A stretch of 64,000 nt of DNA from Aquitalea aquatilis (GCF_005155025.1 NZ_CP039731.1:2356001-2420000); one strand, 5' to 3'. Counted from the first letter of the stretch, positions 37,457 to 47,736 are shown. Notes: generated by a model from the letters alone, not told the origin. Program-made: numbers and translations.

Positions 37457-39124
37457 ATGTTCAGTCTGGGTTTCCGTCCCCGCGTCCTCGATACCCTGCA
37501 ACACTACAATCGCAATCTGCTGCGCGATGACGTCATGGCGGGTCTCACCGTGGGCATTGTCGCATTGCCACTGGCGATGGCCTTTGCCATGGCCAGCGGA
37601 GTGACGCCGCAGGCCGGCATCTTTACCGCCGTGATTGCCGGTTTCCTGGCGGCGGCGCTGGGCGGCAGCCGTCTGTCGGTGACCGGGCCGACCGGGGCCT
37701 TCATCGTGATCATCTATGGCATCGTGGCCAAGTATGGAGTGGCCAATCTGCTGATCTGCACCTTCATGTCGGGGGTGATGCTGGTGTTGATGGGGCTATT
37801 CCGGCTGGGGCAGGTGATCCGCTTTTTCCCGCTACCGCTGATTACCGGCTTTACCAATGGCATCGCCGTGCTGATTTTCCTGACCCAATTGAAGGATTTC
37901 TTTGGCCTGCCGGTGGATAAAATGCCGGCCGGTTTCTTTGCGGTGATGCAGGTGTTGCGTGAGCAACTGGGCAATTTCCACTGGCCCACCTTGCTGCTGT
38001 CAGCGGCCAGTCTGCTGCTTATCCTGTTCTGGCCGAAGCGGCTTAACCGCGTATTGCCGGCACCTTTTGTGGCACTGGTGCTGGCGACTCTGATCACCGC
38101 GCTATTCGGGCTGCCGGTGGCGACGCTGGGCAGCAAGTTTGGCGGCATCCCGCAGGGGCTACCCAGTTTTGGCGGGCTGGATCTGGACCCGACCCATCTG
38201 TCCGACCTGTTGGCTCCGGCTTTTACCATTGCCCTGCTGGGTGCCATCGAATCGCTGCTGTGCGCGGTGGTGGCCGATAGCATGACGGCGGACAAGCACG
38301 ATTCCAATCAGGAGCTGATTGGCCAGGGCATCGCCAATATGGTGGCGCCTTTCTTTGGTGGCATTCCGGCCACCGGGGCGGTGGCGCGCACCGCCACCAA
38401 TATCAGCAATGGCGGTAAAACGCCGGTGGCCGCCATGGTGCATGCGCTGTTGCTGTTGCTGATTCTGCTGGTGGCCGCGCCCTTGGCCGCCAGCATCCCG
38501 CTGGCGGTGCTGGCGGCCATCCTGATTTCAGTGGCGCTGAAAATGGGCGACTGGGATATCCGCAAGGCTTTCCAGTTCCCCAAGCGCGACACGGCTGTGC
38601 TGGTGGTTACCTTTGTACTGACCGTGGTGTTCGACCTGACGGTGGCGGTGCAGATCGGCCTGCTGATGGCGGCGGTGTTCTTCATTCGCAGCATGGCCAG
38701 CCATACTTCGGTTAACCGGCTGTTGCCGGAATACGCCCAGCTGTTCGAGCGCCACACCATTGCCGGCAAGCATGTGCCGGATGGCTGTGCGGCCTTTCGT
38801 GTTGAAGGGGCCCTGTTCTTTGGCGCGGCGGACAGCGTGGAAATCATCCACCAGCAGGCCGAGCAGGCGCGGGTCATCATTCTGCAATTGCACCGGCTGG
38901 TGCTGCTGGACACCACCGGTCTACTGGCACTGGACAGTCTGAACGACAAGCTCAGGGCGCAGGGCAAGACGCTGATTCTATGTGGCGCGGCGGATGAAGT
39001 GCTGGCCATGCTCAAGGGTTCGCGGCTGGCTGATGACCTGGGTAGCGACAATCTGCAGCCGGATCTGGCCGCAGCACTGCTGCGTGCCGAGCAGCTGCTG
39101 ACCAGTGGCGTGGTGTGGGGTTAG
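37457..39124 (+). CDS. SulP/SLC26-family anion transporter with STAS domain
   Basis: 555 residues: about 11-12 membrane helices (GLTVGIVALPLAMAFAMASGV early; VTGPTGAFIVI; NGIAVLIFLTQLKDFFG) and a cytoplasmic STAS domain from about residue 440 (FRVEGALFFGAADSVE, LHRLVLLDTTGLLALDSL). Substrate may be sulfate, bicarbonate or a dicarboxylate; no carbonic anhydrase is fused. Its stop TAG (39122-39124) is the first three bases of the inverted-repeat element that follows, so the natural C-terminus was probably different. Confidence 0.9.
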   Translation: MFSLGFRPRVLDTLQHYNRNLLRDDVMAGLTVGIVALPLAMAFAMASGVTPQAGIFTAVIAGFLAAALGGSRLSVTGPTGAFIVIIYGIVAKYGVANLLICTFMSGVMLVLMGLFRLGQVIRFFPLPLITGFTNGIAVLIFLTQLKDFFGLPVDKMPAGFFAVMQVLREQLGNFHWPTLLLSAASLLLILFWPKRLNRVLPAPFVALVLATLITALFGLPVATLGSKFGGIPQGLPSFGGLDLDPTHLSDLLAPAFTIALLGAIESLLCAVVADSMTADKHDSNQELIGQGIANMVAPFFGGIPATGAVARTATNISNGGKTPVAAMVHALLLLLILLVAAPLAASIPLAVLAAILISVALKMGDWDIRKAFQFPKRDTAVLVVTFVLTVVFDLTVAVQIGLLMAAVFFIRSMASHTSVNRLLPEYAQLFERHTIAGKHVPDGCAAFRVEGALFFGAADSVEIIHQQAEQARVIILQLHRLVLLDTTGLLALDSLNDKLRAQGKTLILCGAADEVLAMLKGSRLADDLGSDNLQPDLAAALLRAEQLLTSGVVWG

Positions 39125-39390
39125 GGCCTGTTAACACGATGTTTTCTGCGGCGCAGGCCCTGAAAGGTTGTCAATGCAAGGTGGAGGGTGCAGCGCTTGG
39201 TGGCCCCAAGCGCAAATCCGACAACGCAGCAGTGGCAAGCTGGTCGGGCCTGCCCTGCGGGGCGGATGTTGAGCGGCGCACTGCCTTGTCAAACCGCGCT
39301 GGCAGGGAATGCCCTGCGGCGCGCAGTTTTTCGCGCATTGCATCCCCTCAACATCCGCCGCCGTGAAAAAAATAGCGTTAACAGGCCCTA
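39122..39390. mobile_element. MITE-like element with 14-base perfect terminal inverted repeats
   Basis: TAGGGCCTGTTAAC (39122-39135) and its exact complement GTTAACAGGCCCTA (39377-39390) bound a 269-base unit without a transposase. The similarity between the ends continues imperfectly through a T-rich run and CGGCG. Inside is a second perfect inverted repeat, GGCGGATGTTGAG (39261-39273) and CTCAACATCCGCC (39347-39359). TA at each outer end may be the target duplication. It sits exactly between two convergent genes, and its ends provide the TAG stop of each. Relationship to a particular IS family (IS5-like or Tc1/mariner-like) is a guess. Confidence 0.75.
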
Positions 39391-40731
39391 GTCCAGCTGT
39401 CCTTCTGCACGCAAGACCTGGCTTAGCGCCTCGAAGCAGTGCGGGTCGATGGCGCTGTGCAGGTTCTGCCGCATGATGTCCAGCGTTTTGTCCACCGGCG
39501 TGGCCGGATGGTAGGGGCGCTCGGCATTGATGGCATCGAAAATGTCGGCGGTGGTGATGATGCGGGTTTCCAGGGTAATGGCATTGGCAGCCAGGCCGCG
39601 CGGATAGCCCTTGCCGTCCAGCCGTTCGTGATGGGCTGAAGCCACCTCGGCCAGTTCGGCAAAGATGTCCATCCGTCCCAGAATGGCGTGGGTATAAGCG
39701 GCATGCTGTTGTACTGCGGCCCATTCCTCGGCGTCCAGTTTGCCTGGCTTGTCCAGAATGCTGTTGCTGACGCCCAGCTTGCCCACGTCGTGCAGCAAGG
39801 CACCGCGTTTCAGCCAGCGGCGGCGGGCATCGTCCATGCCCAGCGTGGCGGCAATACGGTCGGCGTAATGGCCTACGCGCTGGCTGTGACCGGCCGTGAA
39901 GGGACTTTTCGAGTCGACCACCTGACCAAAGCCTTCGGCGATCTCATCCAGATAGTCTTCATCCACCTCGACGTGATGCTGGGCTGGTTCCAGTGCCAGT
40001 ACCGCCTGATCCACTGCATCGGATTCCAGCACCTGCCAGAAGGCGTCGTCGCGGGCTACGCTGGCAAAGCAGGCGACCAGCTGCGGGTCGAACCAGCCGC
40101 CGGCTCGGCTGCTGATTTCCGCCAGTGCACCATCGCGGCCGCTGGTGATGTGGAACACATCAATCACCTGCGCCAATAGCGCAATGCGCGCATTGAGCGG
40201 AATGGCCTCGCCCTGCAGGCCCAGCGGCCGGCCTGAGCCATCCCAGTGTTCGTCCAGCGACTGGATGCCGCGCGCCACCTTTTCGTTGAAACGCAGCTGG
40301 CGGGCGATGTCGGCACCACGGTGGCAGCGGGTGTGGATCAGTTCGTCGGCAATTTCCTTGCCGTTGCGCATGATATTGACGATGGAGGCTAGCCGGTCGG
40401 CCCAGCCGGCGTGGCGGCCGGTATGGCTGAACACAAAGCCCAGCTTCTGCGGCAGGCTCTGGCCTATCCGTTTGAAGTCCTGTTTGAACTGCCGGTCGTC
40501 AGTGAGATAGAGCTCGCTGATGCGGGCGGCATTGCTGCTGCAGCCCAGGTCTTTCAGCAGAATGGCGTAGTACAGCTCCCATTGCGACTGGCTGTCCAGG
40601 CCGATGGCGCGGCCGATATGCATGCCGATCCAGCAACTGCGGACGCAATGGCCCTCGGGTTGGCCTTCGGTGATATCCAGCGCATAACTGAGCGAGCCCA
40701 GCAGTTCGGCCAGCTTGAGTGAGGCGCCCAT
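39388..40731 (-). CDS. HD-GYP-type phosphohydrolase with tandem HD-like domains
   Basis: 447 residues. The C-terminal HD-GYP domain has LLHDVGKLGVSNSILDKPG, HAILGR and HHERLDGKGYPRGL, the full set for a cyclic-di-GMP phosphodiesterase. The N-terminal half is a second, related domain in which HD is replaced by KD (LLKDLGCSSNAAR) but a WDGSGRPLGLQG segment remains; it may be regulatory. Start ATG 40729-40731. The stop codon TAG (39390-39388) lies inside the terminal repeat of the MITE-like element. Confidence 0.87.
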   Translation of the reverse strand: MGASLKLAELLGSLSYALDITEGQPEGHCVRSCWIGMHIGRAIGLDSQSQWELYYAILLKDLGCSSNAARISELYLTDDRQFKQDFKRIGQSLPQKLGFVFSHTGRHAGWADRLASIVNIMRNGKEIADELIHTRCHRGADIARQLRFNEKVARGIQSLDEHWDGSGRPLGLQGEAIPLNARIALLAQVIDVFHITSGRDGALAEISSRAGGWFDPQLVACFASVARDDAFWQVLESDAVDQAVLALEPAQHHVEVDEDYLDEIAEGFGQVVDSKSPFTAGHSQRVGHYADRIAATLGMDDARRRWLKRGALLHDVGKLGVSNSILDKPGKLDAEEWAAVQQHAAYTHAILGRMDIFAELAEVASAHHERLDGKGYPRGLAANAITLETRIITTADIFDAINAERPYHPATPVDKTLDIMRQNLHSAIDPHCFEALSQVLRAEGQLD

Positions 40732-40793
40732 TGTGCGTGTCCTGTTTATAAAGCCTGACTGTACTTTAACTGGCGCTGGCGGATTTGCCCAAG

Positions 40794-40822
40794 AAAAACG
40801 GCATCGTCATGGACAATGCCGT
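40794..40822 (-). terminator. Intrinsic terminator after ygiQ
   Basis: On the minus strand ACGGCAT and ATGCCGT pair around an 11-base loop and are followed by TTTTTC, 22 bases after the YgiQ stop. Confidence 0.8.
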
Positions 40823-40843
40823 TGCTTGGTCGGTCCGCCTGGC

Positions 40844-43138
40844 TTAGCGTTTGGTCTTGTGGCGGCTATTGCCGCTGCCCGCCGTGCCGGTGCCGGCCGG
40901 TTTGCTGCCGGGCTTGGCTCCGGGGCGACCAGTGGCTTGCGGGCGGCCGCCGAAGGGCTTGGCCTGCGGTGTGCTGGCTTTGCCACTGCCCGTGCGCGGC
41001 TGGCCCGGTTTGCCACTGCTTTGGCGTGCGGCCGGCGCACCCAGGCGGTGGCGGATGGCGGCTGATTTGTCACCCGGCGGGGTGGGCGGGATCAGGCAGT
41101 GCTTGCTGTGGCCGATCAGGTCGCTGCGGCCCATATTGATCAGCGCGTCGTGAATGATCTGCCAGTTGTCCGGGTGGTGGTAGCGCAGGAAGGCCTTGTG
41201 CAGCTTGCGGCGGTAGCCATCGCGCACCACGTCCACCTTTTCCGAGCTGCGCGACAGGCGCTTGAGCGGATTGCGCCGGGTATGCCACATGGTGGTGGCC
41301 ATGGCCATCGGTGTCGGGGTGAAGGTTTGTACCTGATCCAAGCGGAAGTTGTTCTTCTTCAGCCACAGCGCCAGATTCATCATGTCCTCATCGCTGGTGC
41401 CAGGGTGGGCGGCAATGAAGTAGGGGATCAGATACTGCTCTTTGCCAGCCTGGCGGCTGAAGCGTTCGAACAATTCTTTGAACTTGTCGTAAGCGCCCAT
41501 GCCCGGCTTCATCATCTTGGACAGCGGGCCGTCTTCGGTGTGTTCCGGGGCAATTTTCAGGTAGCCGCCCACATGGTGCTGCACCAGTTCCTTGATGTAC
41601 TCGGGCGAGCGCACCGCCAGGTCGTAACGCAGGCCGGACTGGATGTTGATCTTTTTCACGCCGGGCAGGGCACGTGCCTTGCGGTACAGCTGAATCAGAT
41701 GGCTGTGGTCGGTATTCAGGTTTTCGCAGATGTCCGGGAACACACAGGACAGCTTGCGACAGGAGCGCTCGATATTCGGGTCCTTGCACGACAGGCGGTA
41801 CATATTGGCGGTCGGGCCACCCAGATCGGAGATGTGGCCGGTAAAGCCCGGGGTCTTGTCGCGGATTTCCTCGATCTCGTGCAGGATGGATTCTTCCGAG
41901 CGGCTCTGGATAATGCGGCCCTCGTGCTCGGTAATCGAGCAGAAGGTACAGCCACCAAAACAGCCGCGCATGATGTTGACCGAATACTTGATCATCTCCC
42001 ACGCCGGAATTTTGGCATCGCCGTAGGACGGGTGCGGATTGCGGGCGTAGGGCAGGCCGTAGACGTGATCCATTTCCTCGGTGGAAAGTGGAATCGGCGG
42101 GGGATTGAGCCACACATCGCGGCTGCCGTGCAGCTGTACCAGCGCGCGGGCGTTGCCGGGGTTGGATTCCAGATGCAGGGTGCGGCTGGCGTGGGCATAC
42201 AGCACCGGATCATGTGCCACGGCTTCATAAGCCGGGATGCGGATGACGGTCTTGGCACGTTGGGCGCGGCGTTTGGCCAGGCGCTCTTCGCGCGATTCGA
42301 TGCGGATGACCTGCGGCGCAGACGGGTCGATACCTGCAGTCGCTTTCGCAGCCTGCTCCGGAATCTCCTCGTAGGGATTCAGGTGCGGATCGACATGGCC
42401 GGGCAGGTCCACCACGCTGGAGTCCATTTCCTGCCACTCATCATCAGGCCGCCAGCCTTGCTGCACCACAAATGCCGTGCCGCGCACGTCGCGCATTTCA
42501 CTGAGTTTTTCGCCCTTGGCCGCGCGATGGGCAATTTCCACCAGCGCCCGCTCGGCATTGCCGTACAGCAGGATGTCGGCCTTGGAGGTAATCAGCACCG
42601 ACTGGCGCACCTTGTCGCTCCAGTAGTCGAAGTGGGCGATGCGGCGCAGGCTGGCCTCGATGGAGCCGATCATCACCCCCACGCCAGGGTAGGCTTCGCG
42701 GCAGCGCTGGGCGTAGACGGTAACGGCACGGTCCGGGCGCTTGTTCGGTTCGGCATGCGGGGTGTAGGCGTCGTCGGAGCGCGGACGACGGTCAGCCGTA
42801 TAACGGTTGATCATCGAGTCCATATTGCCGGCGGTGACGCCAAAAAACAGATTGGGCTTGCCCAGCGCACGGAAGGGTTCGGCCGATTGCCAGTCCGGCT
42901 GGGCAATGATGCCGACGCGGAAGCCCTGCGCTTCCAGCAGACGGCCCACCAGGGCCATGCCGAAGCTGGGGTGATCGATATAGCAGTCGCCGGAAATCAG
43001 GATGATGTCGCAGGAATCCCAGCCCAGCTCGTCCATTTCGGCGCGGCTCATCGGCAGGAAGGGCGCGTTGCCAAAGCGGCTGGCCCAGTACTTGCGGTAA
43101 GAGGTGATCGGTTTTGCGGCGGCTGCTAGTGTCGTCAT
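40844..43138 (-). CDS. YgiQ/UPF0313-family radical SAM protein
   Basis: 764 residues. The N-terminal part is B12-binding-like ([21 protein letters not shown]); the radical SAM cluster motif is [17 protein letters not shown] near residue 395; HIQSGLRYD-like [28 protein letters not shown] and [16 protein letters not shown] follow. The last 70 residues are a low-complexity Gly/Lys/Pro/Ala tail ending SRHKTKR, probably unstructured and nucleic-acid-binding. The reaction catalysed by this family is unknown. ATG 43136-43138; divergent from kdoO across 295 bases in which I see no gene. Confidence 0.92.
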   Translation of the reverse strand: MTTLAAAAKPITSYRKYWASRFGNAPFLPMSRAEMDELGWDSCDIILISGDCYIDHPSFGMALVGRLLEAQGFRVGIIAQPDWQSAEPFRALGKPNLFFGVTAGNMDSMINRYTADRRPRSDDAYTPHAEPNKRPDRAVTVYAQRCREAYPGVGVMIGSIEASLRRIAHFDYWSDKVRQSVLITSKADILLYGNAERALVEIAHRAAKGEKLSEMRDVRGTAFVVQQGWRPDDEWQEMDSSVVDLPGHVDPHLNPYEEIPEQAAKATAGIDPSAPQVIRIESREERLAKRRAQRAKTVIRIPAYEAVAHDPVLYAHASRTLHLESNPGNARALVQLHGSRDVWLNPPPIPLSTEEMDHVYGLPYARNPHPSYGDAKIPAWEMIKYSVNIMRGCFGGCTFCSITEHEGRIIQSRSEESILHEIEEIRDKTPGFTGHISDLGGPTANMYRLSCKDPNIERSCRKLSCVFPDICENLNTDHSHLIQLYRKARALPGVKKINIQSGLRYDLAVRSPEYIKELVQHHVGGYLKIAPEHTEDGPLSKMMKPGMGAYDKFKELFERFSRQAGKEQYLIPYFIAAHPGTSDEDMMNLALWLKKNNFRLDQVQTFTPTPMAMATTMWHTRRNPLKRLSRSSEKVDVVRDGYRRKLHKAFLRYHHPDNWQIIHDALINMGRSDLIGHSKHCLIPPTPPGDKSAAIRHRLGAPAARQSSGKPGQPRTGSGKASTPQAKPFGGRPQATGRPGAKPGSKPAGTGTAGSGNSRHKTKR

Positions 43139-43433
43139 GCTGATGGAATGCGGTAGTGGCGCTGGTGTGCGAGCAACCCGGCATTATGCCGCACTTTTTG
43201 GGTTTTATCACTATAAACAGTTGTTTTTTATGGTGAATTGTCGTGCTGCAAGTAGGGCTTAGTCTGACGGAGGCTTTTGCTTGGGAATCAGCAGCTTGTC
43301 CGCCGCATGCCGGCGGGATGTGACCTGGGGCGCTGATTGGCGTAACCTGCTGCTTTGTCGCCCATGGCAACCGGCATGTTTTCTGTCTGATAGACGCCGT
43401 TGCCAGCAGAACCCAACAGAAAGCCGTTGAGAC

Positions 43434-44288
43434 ATGAGTAGCCAGATACTACAGCTAGCGGGCATGCCGCAGCACTCACAAGTCGCCGCACTGGAAAGCG
43501 GCAAGGTACTGTTTTTGCCGCAGCTGGATTTTGCCATCCAGCCGACCGAGCTGGCCTTGCTCAATCCGCAGATAGCCGACCCCAAGCGCAAGAACATCAG
43601 CCTGGATCCGCAAGCGGATGGCAAGCTGCACGGCGTGGCCGATCCGGCCAATGAAGCAGCGGTACGGGCGCTGATCAGCCGCTATCGCAGCTGTGCCTTT
43701 GCCCTGGTCGAGCAGTTGCTGCCGGAATACCGTGGCAAGCTGCGCGCCGCGCCCACCAGCCTGCGGCTGCTGCGGGTGGAAGACCGCCAAACCTCCTGGC
43801 GCAAGGATGACAGCCGCCTGCATGTCGATGCCTTCCCGTCGCGGCCCACCTATGGCGAGCGCATTCTGCGCGTGTTCTACAATGCCAACCCGAATGGCGA
43901 ACCGCGCGTGTGGCGCGTGGGTGAGCCGTTTGCCGACATGGCACGGCGCATGTTGCCGCGCATTCCCCGCCAGTGGCCAGGCTCGGCCGCGCTGATGGCG
44001 GCGCTGAAGATTACCAAGCGCAAGCGCAGTGCCTACGACCACCTGATGCTGCACCTGCATGATGCGATGAAGGCCGACATGGACTACCAGCGCACCTGCC
44101 CGCAGGAAACCATGCCGTTTCCGCCCGGCTGCGGCTGGGTGTGTTTCTCTGACCATGCCTCGCATGCCGTGATGTCCGGCCAGTTCATGCTGGAGCAGAC
44201 CTTCTGGCTGCCGGCACCGGACATGGCTGACCCGGCACGTTCGCCCCTGGCCGAACTGCAGGCCATCACCGGCCGTACCCTGCTGTAA
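43434..44288 (+). CDS. kdoO: Kdo hydroxylase (KdoO family, Fe(II)/2-oxoglutarate-dependent dioxygenase)
   Basis: Converts Kdo of the lipopolysaccharide inner core to Ko by C3 hydroxylation. 284 residues; conserved parts are SLDPQADGKLHGV, RAAPTSLRLLRVEDR, DDSRLHVDAFPSRPTYGERILRVF (HVD supplying two iron ligands) and FSDHASHAVMSGQFMLEQTFW, with the third histidine. I recall the family from Burkholderia, Yersinia and relatives. ATG 43434. The spacing to glnS (142 bases) contains a GC-rich imperfect hairpin. Confidence 0.85.
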   Translation: MSSQILQLAGMPQHSQVAALESGKVLFLPQLDFAIQPTELALLNPQIADPKRKNISLDPQADGKLHGVADPANEAAVRALISRYRSCAFALVEQLLPEYRGKLRAAPTSLRLLRVEDRQTSWRKDDSRLHVDAFPSRPTYGERILRVFYNANPNGEPRVWRVGEPFADMARRMLPRIPRQWPGSAALMAALKITKRKRSAYDHLMLHLHDAMKADMDYQRTCPQETMPFPPGCGWVCFSDHASHAVMSGQFMLEQTFWLPAPDMADPARSPLAELQAITGRTLL

Positions 44289-44430
44289 ACCAAGCGGGCG
44301 GATGGTCAGTCAAAGCGCCAGCCCGCCTGCTTTTGCCAGGCAGCTCCCGCCATGCCGGGACTGGCCCTCCCCATCAAGGGCAAATCGGTTACAATCACCG
44401 ATTGCTTTCATTTAGTCTGCAGCCAGAATC

Positions 44431-46116
44431 ATGAGCACGGAAAACAACGCGCCAGTAGTCAGCAACTTCATTCGCAACATCATTGACGAGGACCTGGCTT
44501 CCGGCAAGCACAGCGCCATCGTCACCCGCTTCCCGCCGGAGCCCAATGGCTACCTGCATGTTGGTCACGCCAAATCCATCTGCCTCAACTTCGGCCTGGC
44601 CGAAGATTACCAGGGCAAGTGCAATCTGCGCATGGATGACACCAACCCGGAAAAAGAGTCGGACGAATTCGTGCAGTCCATCAAGGACAGCGTCGAATGG
44701 CTGGGCTTCCAGTGGGATGGCAATGTCCGTTTCGCCTCCGATTACTTCGATGCGCTGTATGACTACGCTGTCGAGCTGATCAAGTCCGGCAAGGCCTTTG
44801 TCTGCGACCTGAACGCCGAAGAAATGCGCGCCTATCGCGGCAGCCTGACCGAACCGGGCAGGAATAGCCCCTTCCGCGACCGTAGCGTGGAAGAAAACTT
44901 CGATCTGTTCACCCGTATGCGTGCCGGCGAATTCCCCGATGGCAGCAAGACCCTGCGTCTGAAGATCGACATGGCCTCCGGCAACGTCAATCTGCGCGAC
45001 CCGGTGATCTACCGCATCCGCCGTGCCCATCACCACCGTACCGGTGACAAGTGGTGCATCTACCCGATGTACGACTACACCCATTGCATCTCCGATGCAC
45101 TGGAAGGCATCACCCACAGCCTGTGCACGCTGGAGTTCGAAGACCATCGCCCGCTGTACGACTGGGTGCTGGACAACATCACCATCCCTTGCCACCCGCG
45201 CCAGTACGAGTTTTCCCGTCTGGAACTGCTGTATGCGCTCACCTCCAAGCGCAAGCTGCAGGCGTTGGTGGCCGATGGCCTGGTGGATGGCTGGAACGAC
45301 CCGCGCATGCCCACGGTGGAAGGCATGCGTCGCCGTGGCTTCAGCCCGGCCGGCATCCGTCTGTTTGCCCAGCGCATTGGCGTATCCAAGGGTGAAAACA
45401 TCATCGACATGAGCGTGCTGGAAGGCGCCGTGCGTGAGATGCTGGAAAACGAATCGCCGCGCGTGATGGCTGTACTGGACCCGATCAAGGTTACCCTGGC
45501 CAATTTCGATGCCGCCGTCACCGCCAGCCGCAGCGCGCCTTTCCATCCGCATCACCCGGAGTTTGGCGAGCGCGAAGTGCCCATCGCCCGTGAAATCTGG
45601 ATCGAGCGCGACGACTTTGCCGAAGTGCCGCCGCCCAAGTGGCAGCGCCTGACCGCCGGCGGCGAAGTGCGCCTGCGTTACAGCTATGTCATCAAGTGCG
45701 AAGAAGTGATCAAGGACGCCGACGGCCAGGTGGTGGAACTGAAATGCTCCATCGACCACGACACCCTGGGCAAGAACCCGGAAGGCCGCAAGGTCAAGGG
45801 CGTGATCCACTGGGTATCGGCCGAACATGCCATCGAAGCTGATGTGCGTCTGTACGACCGCCTGTTCACCGAGGCGCGTCCGGATGCCGTGCGTGGCGAA
45901 GATGGCGAATATGTCGATTTCCGTCAGTTCCTCAACCCGGAATCGCTGAAAACCGTCACTGCCTATGTGGAAGATGCCGTGCTCAAGGCGGCGCCGGAAT
46001 CACGCTTCCAGTTCGAACGCCTGGGTTACTTCGTGACCGACCGTTATGAGCATCAGCCGGGTACGCGTGCCGTGTTCAACCGCACGGTGGGCCTGCGCGA
46101 CACCTGGAGCAAATAA
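44431..46116 (+). CDS. glnS: Glutaminyl-tRNA synthetase
   Basis: Charges tRNA-Gln directly. 561 residues (E. coli 554). Class I HIGH motif in [21 protein letters not shown], the GlnRS/GluRS-type [36 protein letters not shown], and the KMSKS equivalent LTSKRKL. The C-terminal anticodon-binding barrels run to [24 protein letters not shown] 44431. A good terminator at 46173 follows. Confidence 0.97.
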   Translation: MSTENNAPVVSNFIRNIIDEDLASGKHSAIVTRFPPEPNGYLHVGHAKSICLNFGLAEDYQGKCNLRMDDTNPEKESDEFVQSIKDSVEWLGFQWDGNVRFASDYFDALYDYAVELIKSGKAFVCDLNAEEMRAYRGSLTEPGRNSPFRDRSVEENFDLFTRMRAGEFPDGSKTLRLKIDMASGNVNLRDPVIYRIRRAHHHRTGDKWCIYPMYDYTHCISDALEGITHSLCTLEFEDHRPLYDWVLDNITIPCHPRQYEFSRLELLYALTSKRKLQALVADGLVDGWNDPRMPTVEGMRRRGFSPAGIRLFAQRIGVSKGENIIDMSVLEGAVREMLENESPRVMAVLDPIKVTLANFDAAVTASRSAPFHPHHPEFGEREVPIAREIWIERDDFAEVPPPKWQRLTAGGEVRLRYSYVIKCEEVIKDADGQVVELKCSIDHDTLGKNPEGRKVKGVIHWVSAEHAIEADVRLYDRLFTEARPDAVRGEDGEYVDFRQFLNPESLKTVTAYVEDAVLKAAPESRFQFERLGYFVTDRYEHQPGTRAVFNRTVGLRDTWSK

Positions 46117-46172
46117 TTTTGTGCCCAATAAAGTTAAGTCAGCACTGACTTACTTGGTGCGGCATATCTCTC

Positions 46173-46197
46173 AAGCGGGCCATTGGCCCGCTTTTTT
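46173..46197 (+). terminator. Intrinsic terminator after glnS
   Basis: AAGCGGGCC-ATT-GGCCCGCTT followed by further T, 56 bases after the glnS stop. Minus-strand use is unlikely. Confidence 0.92.
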
Positions 46198-46465
46198 CAC
46201 GCCCTTGCTGCGGATTACACCGTTCAGTTGGCACTGACAAGCTTCGCCAGCGCAGCATTTGATGCGTATCGACTTTCCCTTGATGTAATTTGCTTGCTAC
46301 AAAGCCGCCGCCTAGCATCGAAGCCATTCAGCGCCACTAACCACAACCCTGTTGCAGCGTTGCGCCTTCTTGCCCTACCGCTGGTACGGGCTGCGTCGGC
46401 GCGCCTTGCCCCAGGGAGGCTACGCTCTTGTTAGCCGCTCTCAGTCTTGCTCGCGGAGAAATGCC
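46198..46465. other. Non-coding stretch upstream of the phosphofructokinase gene
   Basis: Together with the glnS trailer this is 349 bases without a supported gene. An 83-codon frame (46183-46434) begins inside the glnS terminator and has no ribosome site or recognisable product. A GC-rich segment (46350-46440) containing CTACCGCTGGTACGGGCTGC could be a dispersed intergenic repeat, but no second copy is in this window. No confident promoter found. Confidence 0.4.
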
Positions 46466-47683
46466 ATGAACCAGCCTCGTATCCTGTATCTGCAATCCGG
46501 CGGCCCCACCGCCGTGCTCAATGCCTCGGCCCAGGGCGTGATTGAAACCGCCCGCAAGCTGGGGGTGTCGGTGTATGCCGCCCGCGACGGGCTGGCCGGT
46601 TTGCTGGAAGACCGGCTGGTGAATACCGATGGCGTGTCCGATCACGATATCGCCCGGCTGGGCTTTTTGCCGGGCGGGCATTTTGGTGTCAGCCGCCGCA
46701 TGATAGGCAGTTTTGCGGAGGCCCCGGCCGACTGGCTGCGCATGAAGGAAGTGCTGGCGCGCCATGGCATTCATTACCTGCTGATCAATGGCGGTAACGG
46801 CTCGCTGGGCTGTGCGGCCCGGCTGGCAGACTTTCAGCGCCACACCGGCCATGCCCTGCATGTGGTCGGCGTGCCCAAGACCATAGACAACGATCTGGTC
46901 GGCACCGACAACAGCCCCGGTTATGGTTCGGCGGCCAAGTTTCTGGCCAGCACCATGCTGGAAGTGGGCATGGACATGATCAGCATGGGCCGTGGCCGGG
47001 TGTTCATCATGGAGGCCATGGGCCGGCATACCGGCTGGCTGGCGGCAGCACCGGCAGCGGCGCGGCTGCATGGCGGTCTGGCCCCGCATATCGTGTTGCT
47101 GCCGGAGGTGCCGTTTGATCAGGACAAATTTCTGGCGGCAGTGGATGCCAGCCTGGCGGCGCATGGCCAGTGTGCCATTTCGGTGGCCGAAGGGCTGACC
47201 GATGCCAGCGGGCGCTTTGTCACCGAAGCCAATGCCTCGGCCATTTATGGCCACGAGCAACTGGGCGGGGTGGGCAGCTGGCTGGCTGGCCTGCTCAAGC
47301 GCGAGCGCGGTCTGTCGGCCCACGTGGCGCAGGTGGACTATCTGCAGCGCGCTGCCGGCCATCTGGCCTCGGCCACCGATGTGGAGCAAGCCTACCGGAT
47401 GGGGCAGCAGGGTGTGGAGTGGCTGCTGGCTGGCCGTTCTGGTGTGATGGCTGGCATTCGCCGCCTGTCCGATCATCCTTATCGCTGGGAAGTGGCTGCA
47501 GTACCGCTGGAGGAAGTGGGCGACCAGGAAAAAGCCTTCCCGGCGCATTTCATCTCCGCCGATGGCTATGGCGTGACCCAGGCCTTTCTGGATTACCTGC
47601 TGCCACTGATGGAAGGCGAGCGCATGCCGCCTTTCCGTCAGGGCTTGCCGGATTACCGCCGTATTGAATGGCCGCCGGTCTGA
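46466..47683 (+). CDS. Phosphofructokinase, probably pyrophosphate-dependent
   Basis: Phosphorylates fructose 6-phosphate. 405 residues, PfkA fold: QSGGPTAVLNASAQG (phosphate loop), LINGGNGSLGCAARL, VVGVPKTIDNDLVGTDNSPGYG and MGRHTGWLAAA. The Lys in PKTIDND, replacing Gly of ATP-dependent enzymes (PGTIDND), is a marker of PPi use. The usual Asp of GGDG/GGDD is Asn here, as I recall for some PPi-type relatives. If PPi-dependent, the reaction is reversible and could serve gluconeogenesis. ATG 46466 with GGAGA; an upstream in-frame ATG at 46352 lacks a site. A terminator follows at 47716. Confidence 0.85.
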   Translation: MNQPRILYLQSGGPTAVLNASAQGVIETARKLGVSVYAARDGLAGLLEDRLVNTDGVSDHDIARLGFLPGGHFGVSRRMIGSFAEAPADWLRMKEVLARHGIHYLLINGGNGSLGCAARLADFQRHTGHALHVVGVPKTIDNDLVGTDNSPGYGSAAKFLASTMLEVGMDMISMGRGRVFIMEAMGRHTGWLAAAPAAARLHGGLAPHIVLLPEVPFDQDKFLAAVDASLAAHGQCAISVAEGLTDASGRFVTEANASAIYGHEQLGGVGSWLAGLLKRERGLSAHVAQVDYLQRAAGHLASATDVEQAYRMGQQGVEWLLAGRSGVMAGIRRLSDHPYRWEVAAVPLEEVGDQEKAFPAHFISADGYGVTQAFLDYLLPLMEGERMPPFRQGLPDYRRIEWPPV

Positions 47684-47715
47684 CCCCATATACACCCCTT
47701 GCATCTGCAGACCAG

Positions 47716-47736
47716 CCGGGCCCTGTGCCCGGTTTT
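47716..47736 (+). terminator. Intrinsic terminator after the phosphofructokinase gene
   Basis: CCGGGC-CCTGT-GCCCGG followed by TTTT, 32 bases after the stop. The T-run is short, so efficiency is uncertain. Confidence 0.65.

Noticed and set aside
39136-39376. Small frames inside the MITE-like element as a transposase remnant
   Set aside because: The frames (up to about 80 codons) overlap the inverted repeats and show no DDE or HTH motif.
41099-43129. 676-codon open frame on the plus strand opposite ygiQ
   Set aside because: It is a shadow of the GC-rich ygiQ gene: composition is Gln/His/Ala-rich, no ribosome site, no domain, while the opposite strand encodes a full radical SAM protein.
46183-46434. 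83-codon frame between glnS and the phosphofructokinase gene
   Set aside because: Starts inside the glnS terminator, lacks a ribosome site and resembles no protein.
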